Shown: positions 20,990-33,845, counted from the first letter of the stretch. The stretch: DNA of 64,000 bases from Aralia elata (GCA_034770075.1 CM068377.1:50012271-50076270); one strand, 5' to 3'. The notes: generated from the letters alone by a model not told the origin. Made by a program: numbers and translations.

Positions 20990-23900
20990 ATGCCGCCAAG
21001 AAGACAACCAACCCGTCAACAGACCCCTGAGGGATCTACAAACAACAATGATGAAACCACCGCTAATCCAATGCAGCAGTTGGTGAATCTATTAACTGGA
21101 GCATTCGCGAACCAACCCCAAGCGCAGGCCACGACCTTCAAAGACTTCAAGGCTGTCGGACCTCCAGAATTTCAGGGCTCCATGAATCCGATTGAAGCTC
21201 AAACATGGATCATGGAGATGGAGAAAGTGTTCGATGTCGCCAGAGTCGGTGAAGACCAGAAAACGGCATTTACGACATTCATGCTGAAATCAGAAGCCAG
21301 CTACTAGTGGCAGGCGAACAAAACTCGTGGTGGTCAGGGTATAATACCGTGGGAGTGGTTTAAAGAAATATTTTTCGAGACATACTTCCCAGTAAGCGCG
21401 CAGAACCAGATGGAGGTGTAGTTCCTAGAGCTGAAGCAAGGTATTATGACGGTACCTGAATACGCTGCTAAGTTCAATGAGTTGGCAAGGTTTGCGCCGT
21501 ATCAGGTAAGTACAGATGAGCGCAAGGCCAGAAGGTTCAAGCAGGGATTGAAGCCCTGGTTGTACAGTCGAGTCTCGATGTTTCAGCTGAATTCTTTTGC
21601 AGCGATTCTGGAGAAGGCAATCATCGCTGAAGGAGGCAGTGATGCTCTGACCAAATATAATCAGGAGCAGAGAAAGAAGAAGAGTGAGAATGATTATATG
21701 ACTAGTGGTAACCATGGGGGAAATAGCCAGAAGAGGAAGTGGACTGAAGGTAACTCTGCGGGAAGTCAGCAGGGTAGTCTGAAGAAGAAGATGGAAGTAT
21801 GCAACACCTGTGGTAAGACCCATATGGGTGCTTGTTTAAAGGGAAAAAGGGTGTGCTACAACTGTGGACAGGAGGGTCATGTCGCACCGAATTGCCCTAA
21901 TCCGAAGAAGGGTGCATGCTTCATTTGTGGACTGAAGGATCATTTTGCATGGGATTGCCCTAAGAAAACTGCAACAGGTGGACCTAGTGCTGGAAAGGGG
22001 AACAACGGAGGTGGTGGCAATCTGACCATAATAGGACCGACGCAGCCCAGCCGATCTACTGCTCGGACATTCAACATGACAGTGCAGGACGCTGTGCAGT
22101 CAAAGGATGTGGTGTCAGGTATCATTCCAGTCAATAATATTAATGCTTATGTATTGTTTGACTCGGGTGCTACTTGCTCATTTATATCCGATGATTTTGC
22201 TAAGAACTTAGAATTACCCCAGGAAGAACTAGATTACCCTATGAACATAGAGATTGCGAATAGGGAAATAATTCCTGTTAAACTTATCCACAAGAACTGT
22301 CAAATAGATATTAAGGGTCAGATAACGACGGTACACTTGATCCCAATTCGACTTGGGGAGTTTGACGTTATATTGGGTATGGATTGGTTGACTAATCATG
22401 GGGCAGTTATTGACTATCAAAAGAAGTGTATAAACCTTATGACTCCGTCAAAGGTTGTGTTTTATGGTAGCAAATCGCCTAGACAAGCGAGTTGTCTGAC
22501 GATGATGCAGGCCAGAAAGATGTTGAGGCAAGGCTGTGTAGGGTATCTAGCCTACATAGTTGATACACGAAAGGAAGGTGCAAAGCTGGAAGAGATACCA
22601 GTGGTTAGAGATTTCGTAGACGTGTTTCCTGAAGATTTACCAGGATTACCGCCAGATAGGGAAATCGAGTTTGTGATTGATTTAGCACCGGGAACGGCCC
22701 CTATATCGAAGGCCCCGTATCGAATGGCTCCAGTGGAATTAAAGGAGTTGATGGCGCAGCTACAGGAGTTGCTAGATAAAAAGTATATTCAACCGAGCGT
22801 TTCGTCGTGGGGAGCGCCGGTATTGTTTGTTAAGAAGAAGGATGGATCAATGCGTCTTTGCATTGATTATAGAGAATTGAACAAGGTCACGATCAAAAAC
22901 AAGTATCTGTTGCCAAGAATCGATGACCTGTTTGACCAACTGAAGGGGGCAAGGTACTTTTCAAAGATAGATTTACGAAGTGGGTAGCATCAGTTGAAGG
23001 TGAGACAGGAGGATATACCAAAGACGGCATTTCGGAGTAGATATGGTCACTATGAGTTTTTGGTTATGTCATTTGGTTTAACGAATGCGCCTGCAGCATT
23101 CATGGACTTAATGAATAGGGTGTTCAAACCATTTCTGGATAAATTCGTAGTGGTGTTTATAGACGACATCCTCGTATATTCCAAAACTTAGGAAGAACAC
23201 GTCGAGCATTTGAGGGTGACATTAGAGGCGTTAAGGAAAGAGAAATTGTATGCAAAATTTTCAAAGTGCGAATTTTGGTTGGAACGTGTGCAATTTCTTG
23301 GGCATGTGATTGATAAGGACGGAATATCGGTAAACCCATCAAAAGTCGAAGCTGTGATAAACTAGGATCAGCCGAAGACACCGTCAGAAGTGAGGAGTTT
23401 CCTAGGTTTGGCAGGATATTACAGGCGTTTCATTCAAGATTTCTCGAGAATCGCCACTCCGTTAACGAATTTAACAAGAAAATCAGTGAAGTTTGTTTGG
23501 ACGGAGAAGTGCGAAGAGAGTTTCCAAGAACTAAAGAAGAGACTAAGTTCGGCACTTGTATTGTCTTTGCCAGATGATACAGGAAATTTTGTGGTGTATA
23601 GCGACGCATCGCATAAGGGACTTGGTTGTGTGTTGATGCAGAATGGAAAGGTTATTGCATATGCATCGCGCCAACTAAAAGACTATGAAAAAGGGTATCC
23701 GACCCATGACTTAGAGTTAGCAGCTGTGGTGTTTGCTCTGAAAATCTGGCGACACTATCTCTATGGGGAGAAGTGTGAAATATACACAGACCATAAAAGT
23801 CTGAAGTATATTTTTACACAGAAGGATTTGAATATGCGGCAAAGGAGATGGATAGAGTTAATCAAGGACTATGATTGTGAAATTCTATACCATACGGGAA

Positions 23901-25492
23901 AAGCCAATGTGGTTGCAGACGCTTTGAGCAGAAAGGGTCGGGAGAAATTGTTTTTGTTAACCGCTCAGGAGAAGCTCGTGGAGGAAATGGCTAAGTTGGA
24001 ACTAGAAGTGAAGAATCAGATGGAGTCGACCGAAAAATTATTTCAGATAAAAACCCAACCAACTCTGGTGGAAAAAGTGAAGGAAGCGCAACTCAAAGAT
24101 GAGGAATGTGTTGAGATACGGAAAAGATTGCTTGAGGGAGAAAAGCTTAAATACAAAGTTGACACTGAAGGACTGCTTAGATTCGAAGGCCGAATTTGGG
24201 TTCCGGCAGAACTAAAGATCAGAGAAGAGATTTTTACCGAAGCCCATAGTTCAAGATTTTTGGTTCACCCAGGAAGTATGAAGATGTACCAAGATCTTCG
24301 CCAACATTTCTGGTGGCCAAACATGAAAAGAGAGGTTGCTGAGTGTGTTGCGAAGTGCCTAACCTGTCAGAGAGTAAAAGCAGAACATCAACGACCAAGT
24401 GGTTTGCTACAGCCTTTGGAGATACCAGAATGGAAATGGGAGCATATCACGATGGATTTCGTGGTAGGTTTTCCAGCTACTCAGAAGGGATATGACGCGA
24501 TATGGGTCATAGTGGATCGACTGACGAAATCAGCGCACTTTTTACCAATCAAAGTCATATTCACTTTAGATCAGCTGGCGAAGTTATATGTCAAAGAAAT
24601 TATCTCGAGGCACGGTGTTCCAGTATCAATACTGTCAGACAGGGATCCGCGGTTCACATCAAAGTTTTGGAGGAGTCTGCAAACTTGTTTGGGGACACAG
24701 TTGCGAATGAGTACAACCTATCATCCTCAAACCGATGGCCATAGTGAAAGAACAATTCAAACGTTGGAGGACATGCTGAGAGCGTGTGTCATGGATTTCA
24801 AGGGCAACTGGGATGATCATTTACCTTTGGTTGAATTTGCTTACAACAACAGTCATCACGCCAGTATCGGCATGCCACCCTACGAAGCATTGTACGGAAG
24901 GAAATGTAGAACTCCGTTATGCTGGGATGAGGTTGGTGAACGTCGACTATTAGGACCCGAGCTGGTGCAACAAACTGCTGAGATTGTTCACGTAATAAGA
25001 GCCAGACTGATAGCCGCTCAAGACAGGCAGAAAAAGTATGCTGACCAACACCGACAAAATCGCGAATTTGAGGTCGGCAGCTTCGTGTTTCTCAAAGTAT
25101 CTCCCTGGAAAGGGAAAATCAGATTTGGAAAGAAGGGTAAACTAAGTCTGCGATTCATTGGACCCTTTGAAGTGCTGAAACGGGTGGGTGAGGTAGCTTA
25201 TGAGGTAGCTTTACCTCCTGAGTTAGGCCACATCCACAATGTCTTTCATATATCGGTGCTACGACAATATAAGCCCGATTATAAGCATGTAATCGAATAC
25301 GAACAAATAGAATTTGAACAAGATTTATCCTATGAAGAGGTTCCTATACAGATAGTAGACAGGAAAGAGCAAGTGCTTCGCAATAAAGTGATACCTTCCG
25401 TTAAGGTAATCTGGAGGAACCACAGTGCTGAAGAAGCTACGTGGGAACTCGAATGTAAAATGATGCAGAATTACCCTCACTTATTTGTTTAA
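20990..25492 (+). pseudogene. gag-pol: gag-pol polyprotein of B with five in-frame TAG codons
   Basis: One frame from ATG 20990 to TAA 25492 (about 1500 codons). Gag core is followed by three zinc knuckles, CNTCGKTHMGAC (atypical), CYNCGQEGHVAPNC and CFICGLKDHFAWDC. Then aspartic protease (LFDSGATCSFI), RT (LCIDYRELNKVTIKNKY; FIDD active site in VVFIDDILVYSK), RNase H (VVYSDASHKGLG; YTDHKSL), integrase (HPGSMKMYQDLRQHFWW with CLTCQ; MDFV, LSDRDPRFTS, HSERTIQTLE) and a chromodomain tail (SAEEATWELE). TAG codons at 21305, 21419, 22985, 23189 and 23363 interrupt gag and RT; at each of these places D has a sense codon. The last 2.1 kb are open. The chromodomain steers integration to marked chromatin in this group. 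Confidence 0.9.
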
Positions 25493-25500
25493 CTTTTGTA

Positions 25501-25620
25501 TTGCGATTCTGGGGACAGAATCTTTGTAAGGAGGGGAGAATGTAACGGACGATTTAATTGCGTTGTGATTCTGGGGACAGAATCCTTTTAAGGAGGGAAA
25601 GATGTAACGAATGCAATTTT
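25501..25620 (+). repeat. Duplicated PPT / LTR-start segment of B
   Basis: Two head-to-tail copies, 62 bases apart, of GATTCTGGGGACAGAATC followed by a purine tract (AAGGAGGGGAGAA, then AAGGAGGGAAAGA) and TGTAACG. Either TGTAACG (25541 or 25603) may be the true LTR start. The GATTCTGGGGACAGAATC motif is itself an imperfect palindrome. Confidence 0.85.
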
Positions 25621-28363
25621 TATGATTGAATAAAAATATTTATTGAGTTATATAAATATTTTTATTCAATCATTGAGTTAAATATGGGTATTTGTTGAGT
25701 TTAATAATGTTAAATATTATTTGAATTTGATTTGTTATGTTTATTCTAATTTAATTTAATGATTAAATTAGATGATGAAAAGGTTTATTTGAATAAATAA
25801 TTTATTTGAATAAGAGAATTTATTTGGTATTATTGTTATTTGTTAAATGAAATTATTATTTGAGTTAATTATATTTAATTGAATTTATTTAATAATAAGT
25901 TCAATTGAATTAAATGTGTGACATTTTAAACTATATGTTATATTGGTTTATTAAAATAAATGAAAGGAGTTTTAATTTAGTTTTCCAAACCAGGCCTTAT
26001 GACCTTTGGTTGGAAAAATGAGTTATTTTAATTGTGTTTTACCAAACAAGACATAAGAATAATAGGTTATTTTTATTAGTGTTTACCAAACATAGCCTTA
26101 TGGCTTTTGAATTTTATAACTGATGAATTAAGTTAGATTATACGTTATTATATTAAGTATCAGTTTTATTATTTTAAATTAACAGTTTTTATTCCATCAG
26201 TTTTATTTTACGTCAGTTGAAAGAAAGAAAAGAAAAGAGAAGAACGGAGTTTGAGAGAAAGAAAGAAAAAGAGAAAGAAGAACTTTGTGAATTTGAGAGT
26301 TGAGAGAAAAGAGAGAAAATTGTGAGAGAAGCTTGGAGATTGGAGTAAGAATTCAAGCAAGGAAGCTTAATCAAACTTTCTAAGAATTAGAAGGTATAAA
26401 CTCTTACTGTATTTTATTTTTTTTAGTTCTCTGTATATTATTTACTTGCTTAAAACATGAATTACTTGGTTGTAATTGTTAGAAAACATGTGTTAGATGA
26501 TTATGTAATGATTATAGATTAATTGGAATGATTAATCCATAAAAGCATGTTTAGAATAGAGTTTTACAGAGTTTATTTTCATGAGTGGTATATATGTATG
26601 AAGTTAATATTCAAATAGTTTGTTAATTGGTAAAATTAACATTTGTTTATGATTATTTGATGAAAAACAAGAATATTGCAAGAAGAATGGTTTAAATTGG
26701 TTGAAAGGTGAATTTACAGAGTTTAATTTCATAAGAACGGTTGAAACTTGATGTTTGGTTTTAACAGTGAATTTTTGGTTTTAAATTAGTTGTTTATGTG
26801 TTAGAATGATTAAAATGTTTACAGAACATGTTAGGTAAATGTTTTATATCATATATGATGTCTGGGTATGTGTAATTTGTTTTCTAGATGGTAGAATTCG
26901 GAAAAATTTGGCCAAGTTTGGCCTAAGTTTTCACTGTTCGCGAACTGCAGGAGACGACTGTCGGGTGTCTCGCCCCGGCGAGAAAATAAGCTGTTAAACT
27001 TCGCCCCGGCGAAGTCTCGCCCCAGCGAGAAATTTGTTAAGGAAAACCTCGCCCCGGCGAGAGCTCGCCCCGGCGAGAAAATTTAAAAGGGAATTCTCGC
27101 CCCGGCGAGAATCACTGCTGGATAAAAAAAAATTATTATTATGTATTCTTTTCTTGATAGCTATGATGTATCATTGTATGCATAATTAAACTGTTATATA
27201 TATGACTAAAGTATTGTCAAGATGGTTGCTAAACTAGTACTTGTTGACTATGGTATGCTAAATGAGATACTATAATTAGGTAAAAGGAACCTAAAGTGAT
27301 TATAAATTTTGTAACTAATTTATGTTACCATTTTATAATTAATTGTATAGGTTGATTTAAGGATCGTGAATTATTTAATTTGTAATCTACGCTTGAGGCA
27401 AGTTTTCTTTCTTTAAACTTGTTAAATTATTACAGCAAGTTATTTATTTCTTAAGCTTGTTATTATTTCAACAAGTTTACTTCCTTTGAGTGAATTAATT
27501 AACCTTAGCTTATTGTTATTCAAGCAAGGCTGATATCATGTTGAGTAATTATATTTTGTTCCAGATATTATTTATTCAGTTATTGATTATCATTCAAACT
27601 TCGAATATAAACTTTATTGAAGAACTAGACTAGCAAACCATTATTGATTCAGCTAGTCCTTAGTTGATGAGCGTTTAAAAAAAACTTAGATTATCTAAAC
27701 TTGTTCCAAGCCAAGTTCCTTTTGGTAAGGACTCTTATAATAAACTGAGATGAACAACCCTAACATAGGGATTATTACGCTTAGCGTTAAAATGGTTGTG
27801 CACAATACATTGTACAAAGGGCTGATCCCCCTGAGTACGAGATGAAGTTCCATTTATAGTCTTTAAGACTGTTAAAGGTTACGGTAAAAAAAAATACTTG
27901 TTAACCTAGGACATAGTTCGAGGTCTTGAGACCCTCAGATATATTCAAACTTTGATTACTTATTGATTAACTTCACAAAATCATTGCTTCTCATTTGAAC
28001 TCTATTTCAATTAAAAGTTATTGTTATCATTCTTGTGGGCAATTGTTTGCTCACTCTTGCACTAAACATTTCAGCTAAGCCCGAGAAGCAGGACGAGCCG
28101 TCCACCAGTAAGGGCAAGGGCAAGATGCAGAAATAGTTCTAGATTTATTATTTAATTGATGAACATTTGTACCAGACTTGTTTTAGACTATATTTTTATT
28201 CCGCATTTGATGTATTAAGGTTGTGGTGACCTGGGATTTTAATTATTGATGTAACCCGGTTTGGGAGATGATTAATTAAGTTTATTTTAATTGCTTAATT
28301 ATGGGTAGTTAGATGTGAATGAATGGGATAATGAACACCAAATCAGGGGGAATTGAGTACCCA
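25603..28363 (+). repeat. 3' LTR of B, 3'-truncated
   Basis: Starts TGTAACGAATG after the second polypurine tract (or at 25541 if the first is used). A perfect 19-bp inverted repeat with an 8-base loop lies at 25625-25670. Six GC-rich hairpins lie at 26968-27113. It stops at GAGTACCCA, 16 bases short of the end seen in the 5' LTR, where minus-strand element E begins. Confidence 0.9.
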
Positions 28364-28609
28364 CGGGTTCGCCTCAAGAGGAGGTACACTCTCAACATAC
28401 ATTCACATTCATCGTCCTCACCGTATGCATATGATTACTTTAAAGTAAAGCAATTCCATTCAACAATTCATTCATTGGTAAAACACATTCACACAACAAC
28501 AGGTCAAAATATCGCACGCACACACAGATTCATGAATTTTAAAGGATAGGACAACATCAAGACTTGAACGCGGCTTAAGCCCTCTAATGTCCCCAGCAGA
28601 GTCGCCAGC
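28364..28609 (-). other. Leader and Arg-type primer site of element E (fragment)
   Basis: Reverse complement of the start of the A leader (compare 1655-1885). The primer site TGGCGACTCTGCTGGGGA lies at 28607-28590 on the minus strand. The rest of E (gag onward) is missing: the sequence breaks at 28364 against the truncated B LTR. Confidence 0.85.
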
Positions 28610-30684
28610 TGTCGACGCCGGGAAGAATCGCTTCTTATGTGGTGATTAATACCCCTTTCCAGTTTTAGCCTTTTTATTAGATGATTTTTGGAAAAGGTCG
28701 GCACAAGTGTCGACGGGGTTTTGAAAGATCGTTTTTTATGATGAGCCAATTGACCAGAGTCGCCAGTTGGTATATTTGAAATGGATGTACCAACTCATCC
28801 GAGTTTCGTTTTCGTAAATCGCTGGCTCATATGTGACTCCGCAAACCGAGATTCATAGAGTTCGGGGGCTTGCTTAAGCGAGGGGAAGGTGTTAGGCACC
28901 CCCCGACTTCCGTGAAACATGGTTACCGCAATATTGATGCTTTTCCTATCCTTTAATTCATAAAATTTGTGTGTGCGTGCTTGTGTGCCTATGTGAATGT
29001 TGTGGTGAGTTTTTTGCATGAAAGAATCATTTAGTGTTTTATAAGAAATCGTGTCTTATCTTGAAACTGCTTTAGAATGTCTTTCGGCCTATACAAGAAA
29101 GCTTATTCCTTTATGAGAAAAGTTTGATTTTAATTGTCAAAAGTTATGAGATTTTTCATTAGGCGTCGTTTTGGCAAAACAAGAGTTTTTAAACCTTCGT
29201 CAAAATAGGAATTGAGACCTATACGTTGCTCTCGTGCAAATGATGGGCAATTTCTAGGATCCCTTTGACCCTATGCACAAAGGTTTAATAAAACGTTTAT
29301 TTATTCTTATAAAACCATTTTTGTGATATTTGAAAATGACTTTTCTTAGCCTTCTCGTTTAAATAGGAATCGACATTCATTAACACTTTCAATTTTAAGC
29401 CTTATGATGCTAATAACCTAATTTGATTGATTTTATGGAAATCTTCATCATTGAGCTTTAAAATCATTTTTTGGGTGTCGCAAATCAAATCAAAGCATTA
29501 TAATGCGTAGGGATTATTTATGGGCATGTGAGCCATCAAAATAACCCCAAACGCCCACAATCACATATTTCACTATCGTGGGGCCTTAAACCCGATTTTC
29601 GATTTGATATCGTTTTAAGGCCCGACAATTACATATTTACAATAACGAATACATCAACCCGACTACATACATCTAAAAATGTCCATCATCAGATTTGGAC
29701 CACGGGGTCGCGTTCCTAGGCTCACATCCGAAATTTCTACACACCCGCAAAATGGATACTACAAAAATTAAACAACAACGGGTTGCCTAACACACTATAA
29801 TATCCTAAAATAGCAATTTAAATTCACTACGCATAATACATTACTGTAACGAGCTAAAAATTGCACCAAATGGATATCATCGGGCCATTAGGAGGAATTT
29901 CGTTCCGATGGAACCCTCACTAATAGTCCCTAATCCATGGCTCCACAATAATATGTAAGAAAAAAAACTACATTTAATGTAGCCCGAGTGACAAAAAGCT
30001 TAACAAAAATGGTATAACAAAATGCTATAACAAAGGGTTTTTCACCTTGCAAATAATCCCCACGATGTGTATAAACTTGTGTATTGAATAGAGTAGGAAA
30101 TATATGTGCTATAATCTCCCAAAAGGGGTACAAATCCTCACTATTTTCTCTCTTTTCTCTCCTTTCTCGCTGCTCTTTTTTGCTGTTCTTCCTCTCCTTT
30201 CTTCTTTCTTTTCCGCTGCTGTCAACCTCTGTATGCTGAATGAAGGAATGAGCTGAAATAGGCTGGCCAAGGGCAGCCGCAGATTGATCTACGGCTAGCC
30301 TTGGTTTTTCCCCGCCCATCGCGCACTTCAGCCGCCCGCCGCGCACTTCAATTATTCTAATTGTGGGCCGCAGATCAATCCGCGGCTGGGTGGGCTGATT
30401 TTCTCGATTTTCGTGCTGCACCTCGATTCTTGTGTCGTACCATTGGTTTACGCTGAAAGGCTTGTAATTTGCAGTCCGAGAACCGCTGGGAAACGTGCCA
30501 TGTCATCCAGATAAGCGTAGTGACCATTAGTCGACTCCCGATATCCGATCGTTGTCGTGTCGGCTTTGAACTCGTCTCGTTGTGATGGCTTTGAGTGTTC
30601 GTACTTATGCCCACCTTTCGTTAATTGACGATTTTGTCCTCCTGTCAGGGTTAGTATACGAAGTGTAAAATTTGGGTGTCTACA
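28610..30684 (-). repeat. 5' LTR of element E (Tat/Ogre type, complete)
   Basis: On the minus strand it begins TGTAGACACCCAAATTTTAC at 30684 and ends GGCGTCGACA at 28610. It is 2075 bp and clearly diverged from A and C LTRs. Two 18-bp palindromes, both imperfect, lie at 30277-30294 and 30368-30385. Because its own leader follows at 28609, it is a 5' LTR and not a solo LTR. Confidence 0.9.
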
Positions 30685-31107
30685 CTGACACTTGGAAAAA
30701 TTAATAGAAATCGAAAAAGACGTAAAACTATTTGGGCGTGAATAGTGCCTCGGGAAACGTGCCCCGTGAATAGTGATTTTGCGATCTTTTGTAAAATCAA
30801 TTATTCACTCCTACGGTTCAACCACGCATAAAACTTCATACATCCACATCATCCGGGTTATAAAATAACCTTAAAGGATATGTCATAAAAAATAATATTT
30901 TAATATATTTAATAATATTAATAAACCAAAATTACAATGGTATTCACGATTCGCGACCACTGCTCTTCACGATTAACTTCCCATAATCATATACATCAAT
31001 GCACATATATCTCGCCCCTAATTCGGGTTAGCGTCTTTACAACAAATAACTCGTTCAATAATATTATCCTTCAACTATTTATTTAATCCAATAAATAGTA
31101 CTCTAGT
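30685..31107. repeat. AT-rich LTR-like fragment between E and C
   Basis: No coding potential. It shares ordered blocks with 42929-43172 (CACGATTCGCGA against CACGACTCGCGA; GTTATAAAATAACCTT against GCTATAATATAACCTTT), so the two look like diverged copies of one LTR type. The family is probably a chromovirus LTR; that is inference. Confidence 0.45.
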
Positions 31108-33120
31108 TGTCAACGCCGGTTTTTCGTTTCTAATGCGATATTTGTCCTTTTCCGATTTTGGCCTTTTGATTAGGTGATTTTGGGGAAAAGGGTCGGCTTG
31201 AGTGTCGACGGGGTTTTGAAAGATCATTTTTTATGATGAGCCAATTAACCAGAGTCGCCAGTTGGTATATTTGAAATGGATGTACCAACTCATCCGAGTT
31301 TCGTTTTCGTAAATCGCTGGCTCATATGTGACTCCGAATTAATTGGTCTGCGAATCGAGATTCATAGAGTTCGGGGGCTTGCTTAAGCGAGGGGAAGGTG
31401 TTAGGCACCCCCCGACTTTCGTGAAACACGGTTACCGCAATCTCGATGCTTTCCTATCCTTTAATTCATGATATGTGTGTGTATGCGCGCGTGTGTGTGT
31501 GTGTGCGCTTATGTGAATGTTGTGGTGAGTTTGTATGAAAGAATCATTCAGATTTTTTAGGGAAAATCGTGCTTTGATTTGAGAACGCTTCGGAATGTCT
31601 TTCAATTTATATGAGAAAGCTTGATTCTTTATGAGAGAGGTTTGATTTTAATTGTCAAAACTATGAGATTTTCATTAGGTGTCGTTTTGGCAAAAACAAG
31701 AGTTTTCTAAACCTTCGTCAAAATAGGAATCGAGATCTATATGTTGCCTTCGTAACTCAAATGATGGGCAATTTCTAGGATCTCTTTAACCCTATGCACA
31801 ACGGTTTAATAAAACGTCATTTTATTTCACAAAACCATTTCTTGTGATGTTTGAAAACGATTTTCTTTAGCTTGCTCGTTTACATAGAAATCGACATTCA
31901 TTAGCACTTCTCATTTATTAACCTCGTGATGCTAATAGCCTAGTTTGATTGATTTTATGAAAATCTTATCATTTAGCTTTGAAATCAATTTCGTGTCATA
32001 AATCAAATCAAGTATTAAAATGCGTGGAGCTATTCATGGGCATGTAAGCCATCCGAATAACCCCACCGCCCACAATCACATATTTCACTATTACGGGGCC
32101 TTAAACCCGATTCTCGCCTTGGCGTCGTTTTAAGGCCCGACAATTACATCTTACAATAAAGGATAATCGATCCTATTACGTACACCAAAATTGTCCATCA
32201 TCGGATTTGGACCACGGGGTCGCGTTCCTAGGCTCACATCCACAATTTCTACACACTCACAAAATGGATATTACAAGAATTAAACAAGCTAAAAAATCAC
32301 CAAATGGATATCATCGGGTCATTAGGAAGAAATTTGTTTCGCTGGAACCCTCACTAATAATCCCTAATCCATGTATCCTCAATAATATACAAGAAGAAAT
32401 TGCATTTAATGTAACCCAAATGACCAAAAGCTTAACAAAATGATATATCAAAAATGTTATAAAAGAGGCCTTTTCACCTTGCAAATGTTACCACAATTCG
32501 TACAAACTCGTATATTGAATGAAGTAGAAAATATATATGCTATAATCTAATCAAAAGAGTATAATTTCTCTCTTTTTTTCTCTCTTTTCTCTCCTTTCCC
32601 GAGCTATCTTTGTTGCTGTTTTTCTCTTCCTTTTCTTCCCCAAAACTGCTGCTGTCCACCTCCTGGATGAAATGAAGAAACTGAGCTGAAATAGGCTGGC
32701 CTAGGACAGCCGCAGATTGATCTGCGGCTGGCTGGCCCACCAGCCACTCAGCTTGGTTTCGAGTTCCGTGTTTCGAGTTCCGTGTTTTCAAAAGGCGCAC
32801 TCATTGGCCGCAGATCAATCCGCGGCTGGCCGGCTTGACTTTCTCGATTTTCATGTTACGCCTCAATTCTCGTGTCGTGACGTCGGTTTTTGCCGACATG
32901 TTCGTATTTTGCAGTCCAGGAATTACTGGGAGACGTGCCACATCATTCGGGAATGCTCAAATCGGACATCCTTGTTGTCACGTCGGTTTCGGTTGTAAAT
33001 CGTCGCGGTGGCGTCGAGTGTTCGTACTTGTCCATCTTTTGCTCTCGCAGGCCGGTTCATTTGACGGATTTACCCTCCTATTAGGGTTAGTATACAAAGT
33101 GCAAAATTTGGGTGTCTACA
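31108..33120 (-). repeat. 3' LTR of element C
   Basis: Minus strand from TGTAGACACCC at 33120 to GGCGTTGACA at 31108. Palindromes at 32710-32727 (perfect) and 32808-32825. A TATTTCAG at the place of the TATTTAA of A suggests a weaker TATA box. A (TG)n tract lies near 31468-31506. Confidence 0.95.
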
Positions 33121-33309
33121 GCTGCCCCTCTTTATCATGTTTATGAAATGTTAAATTAAATGAACATGATAAAGAAATAGACACCCGACGCATGAATGAC
33201 AGTTCACAAGAATGACAATACATACATGATGCAGCACATGCAACTTATGATGCAACACAAGATATAAGGCATGTAAAACATTCGTAAAGGTGTTAATACA
33301 TCAATCCCC
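33121..33309 (-). other. PPT and pre-PPT block of C
   Basis: AAAGAGGGGCAGC on the minus strand (33133-33121) next to the LTR start, preceded by the conserved block also found in A and F (TGCATCATAAG, CATGTATG, GTCATTC). Confidence 0.85.
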
Positions 33310-33570
33310 GCCCGCCTTGTTAGTCGACGGGTTTCGTCTTCCAATCGATCGTCTCGTTTGTGCCGGGTCTCGTATCCGGTTGTCAGTCTTGTGATCACTG
33401 GGTCTCGTATCCGGTTGATCGTCTTGTGAGTGCCGGGTGTCGTATCCGGTCGCTCGTCTCGTAATCGTCGGGTCTCGTCTCCGGTCGATTGTCCTGTGAG
33501 TGCCGGGTCTCGTATCCGGTCGCTCGTCTGGTCGGGGCCGGGTCTCGTATCCGGTCACCCATCTCGTAAT
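33310..33570 (-). repeat. CCGG-core minisatellite of C (about seven 35-bp units)
   Basis: Minus-strand core CCGGATACGAGACCCGG recurs every 35 or so bases. It sits before the PPT as in A and F and has the same core pattern. Some units are degenerate. Confidence 0.85.
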
Positions 33571-33845
33571 CACCTTACTCCATCGCATTGTCATCAGAGG
33601 AAGTTATTCTCCTGACTAGCTTGAAAGGCATCCTTGGAATTCGTCCTCGCACATCGTTCTTGGCAGCCATCGCTTTTGACTCAGATAGGCTAGGACCTTG
33701 ACACCTAACCTGCATGGATCACGTACAGAGTTATCATCTATTCAATGCATGTGAAATAACATTTAAAATGCAAATTTGATGAAAAATGACCCCTATACAG
33801 TCTCTTGATACTGTTCTACAGATGTCATCATTTGTCGAGGTTTGC
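33571..33845. other. Unassigned spacer in C
   Basis: Between the two minisatellites of C. I see no coding signal, hairpin or similarity to other parts of the window. Confidence 0.5.

Larger units (their letters stand above)
17504..28363 (+). mobile_element. Element B: Tekay-like chromovirus (Ty3/gypsy), both LTRs truncated in view
   Basis: Direct repeats 17504-19607 and about 26243-28363 are LTRs. The 5' LTR lacks its first part because A is inserted in it; the missing piece should lie left of the window. The 3' LTR lacks its last 16 bases, where it joins E. The interior has a Met-type primer site, a pre-gag ORF, a single-frame gag-pol with five stops, a chromodomain and a polypurine tract. 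No frameshift is seen in 4.5 kb of gag-pol. Confidence 0.9.

Noticed and set aside
20990..25492. All five stops in B gag-pol are TAG, suggesting amber readthrough or recoding
   Set aside because: D has sense codons in these places, and the possible one-step changes (TGG, CAG, AAG, TAT) favour TAG anyway. No readthrough context or structure is visible. Decay is the simpler reading.
28610..30684. E LTR considered as a solo LTR
   Set aside because: Its own leader and primer site lie next to it, so it is the 5' LTR of a truncated element.
30685..31107. Possible host gene or promoter between E and C
   Set aside because: No open frame; similarity to 42929-43172 points to an LTR fragment.
33310..33570. 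Regular ~35-bp repeats resembling a CRISPR array
   Set aside because: Spacers are repeats of each other, there are no cas genes and the context is a plant retrotransposon.
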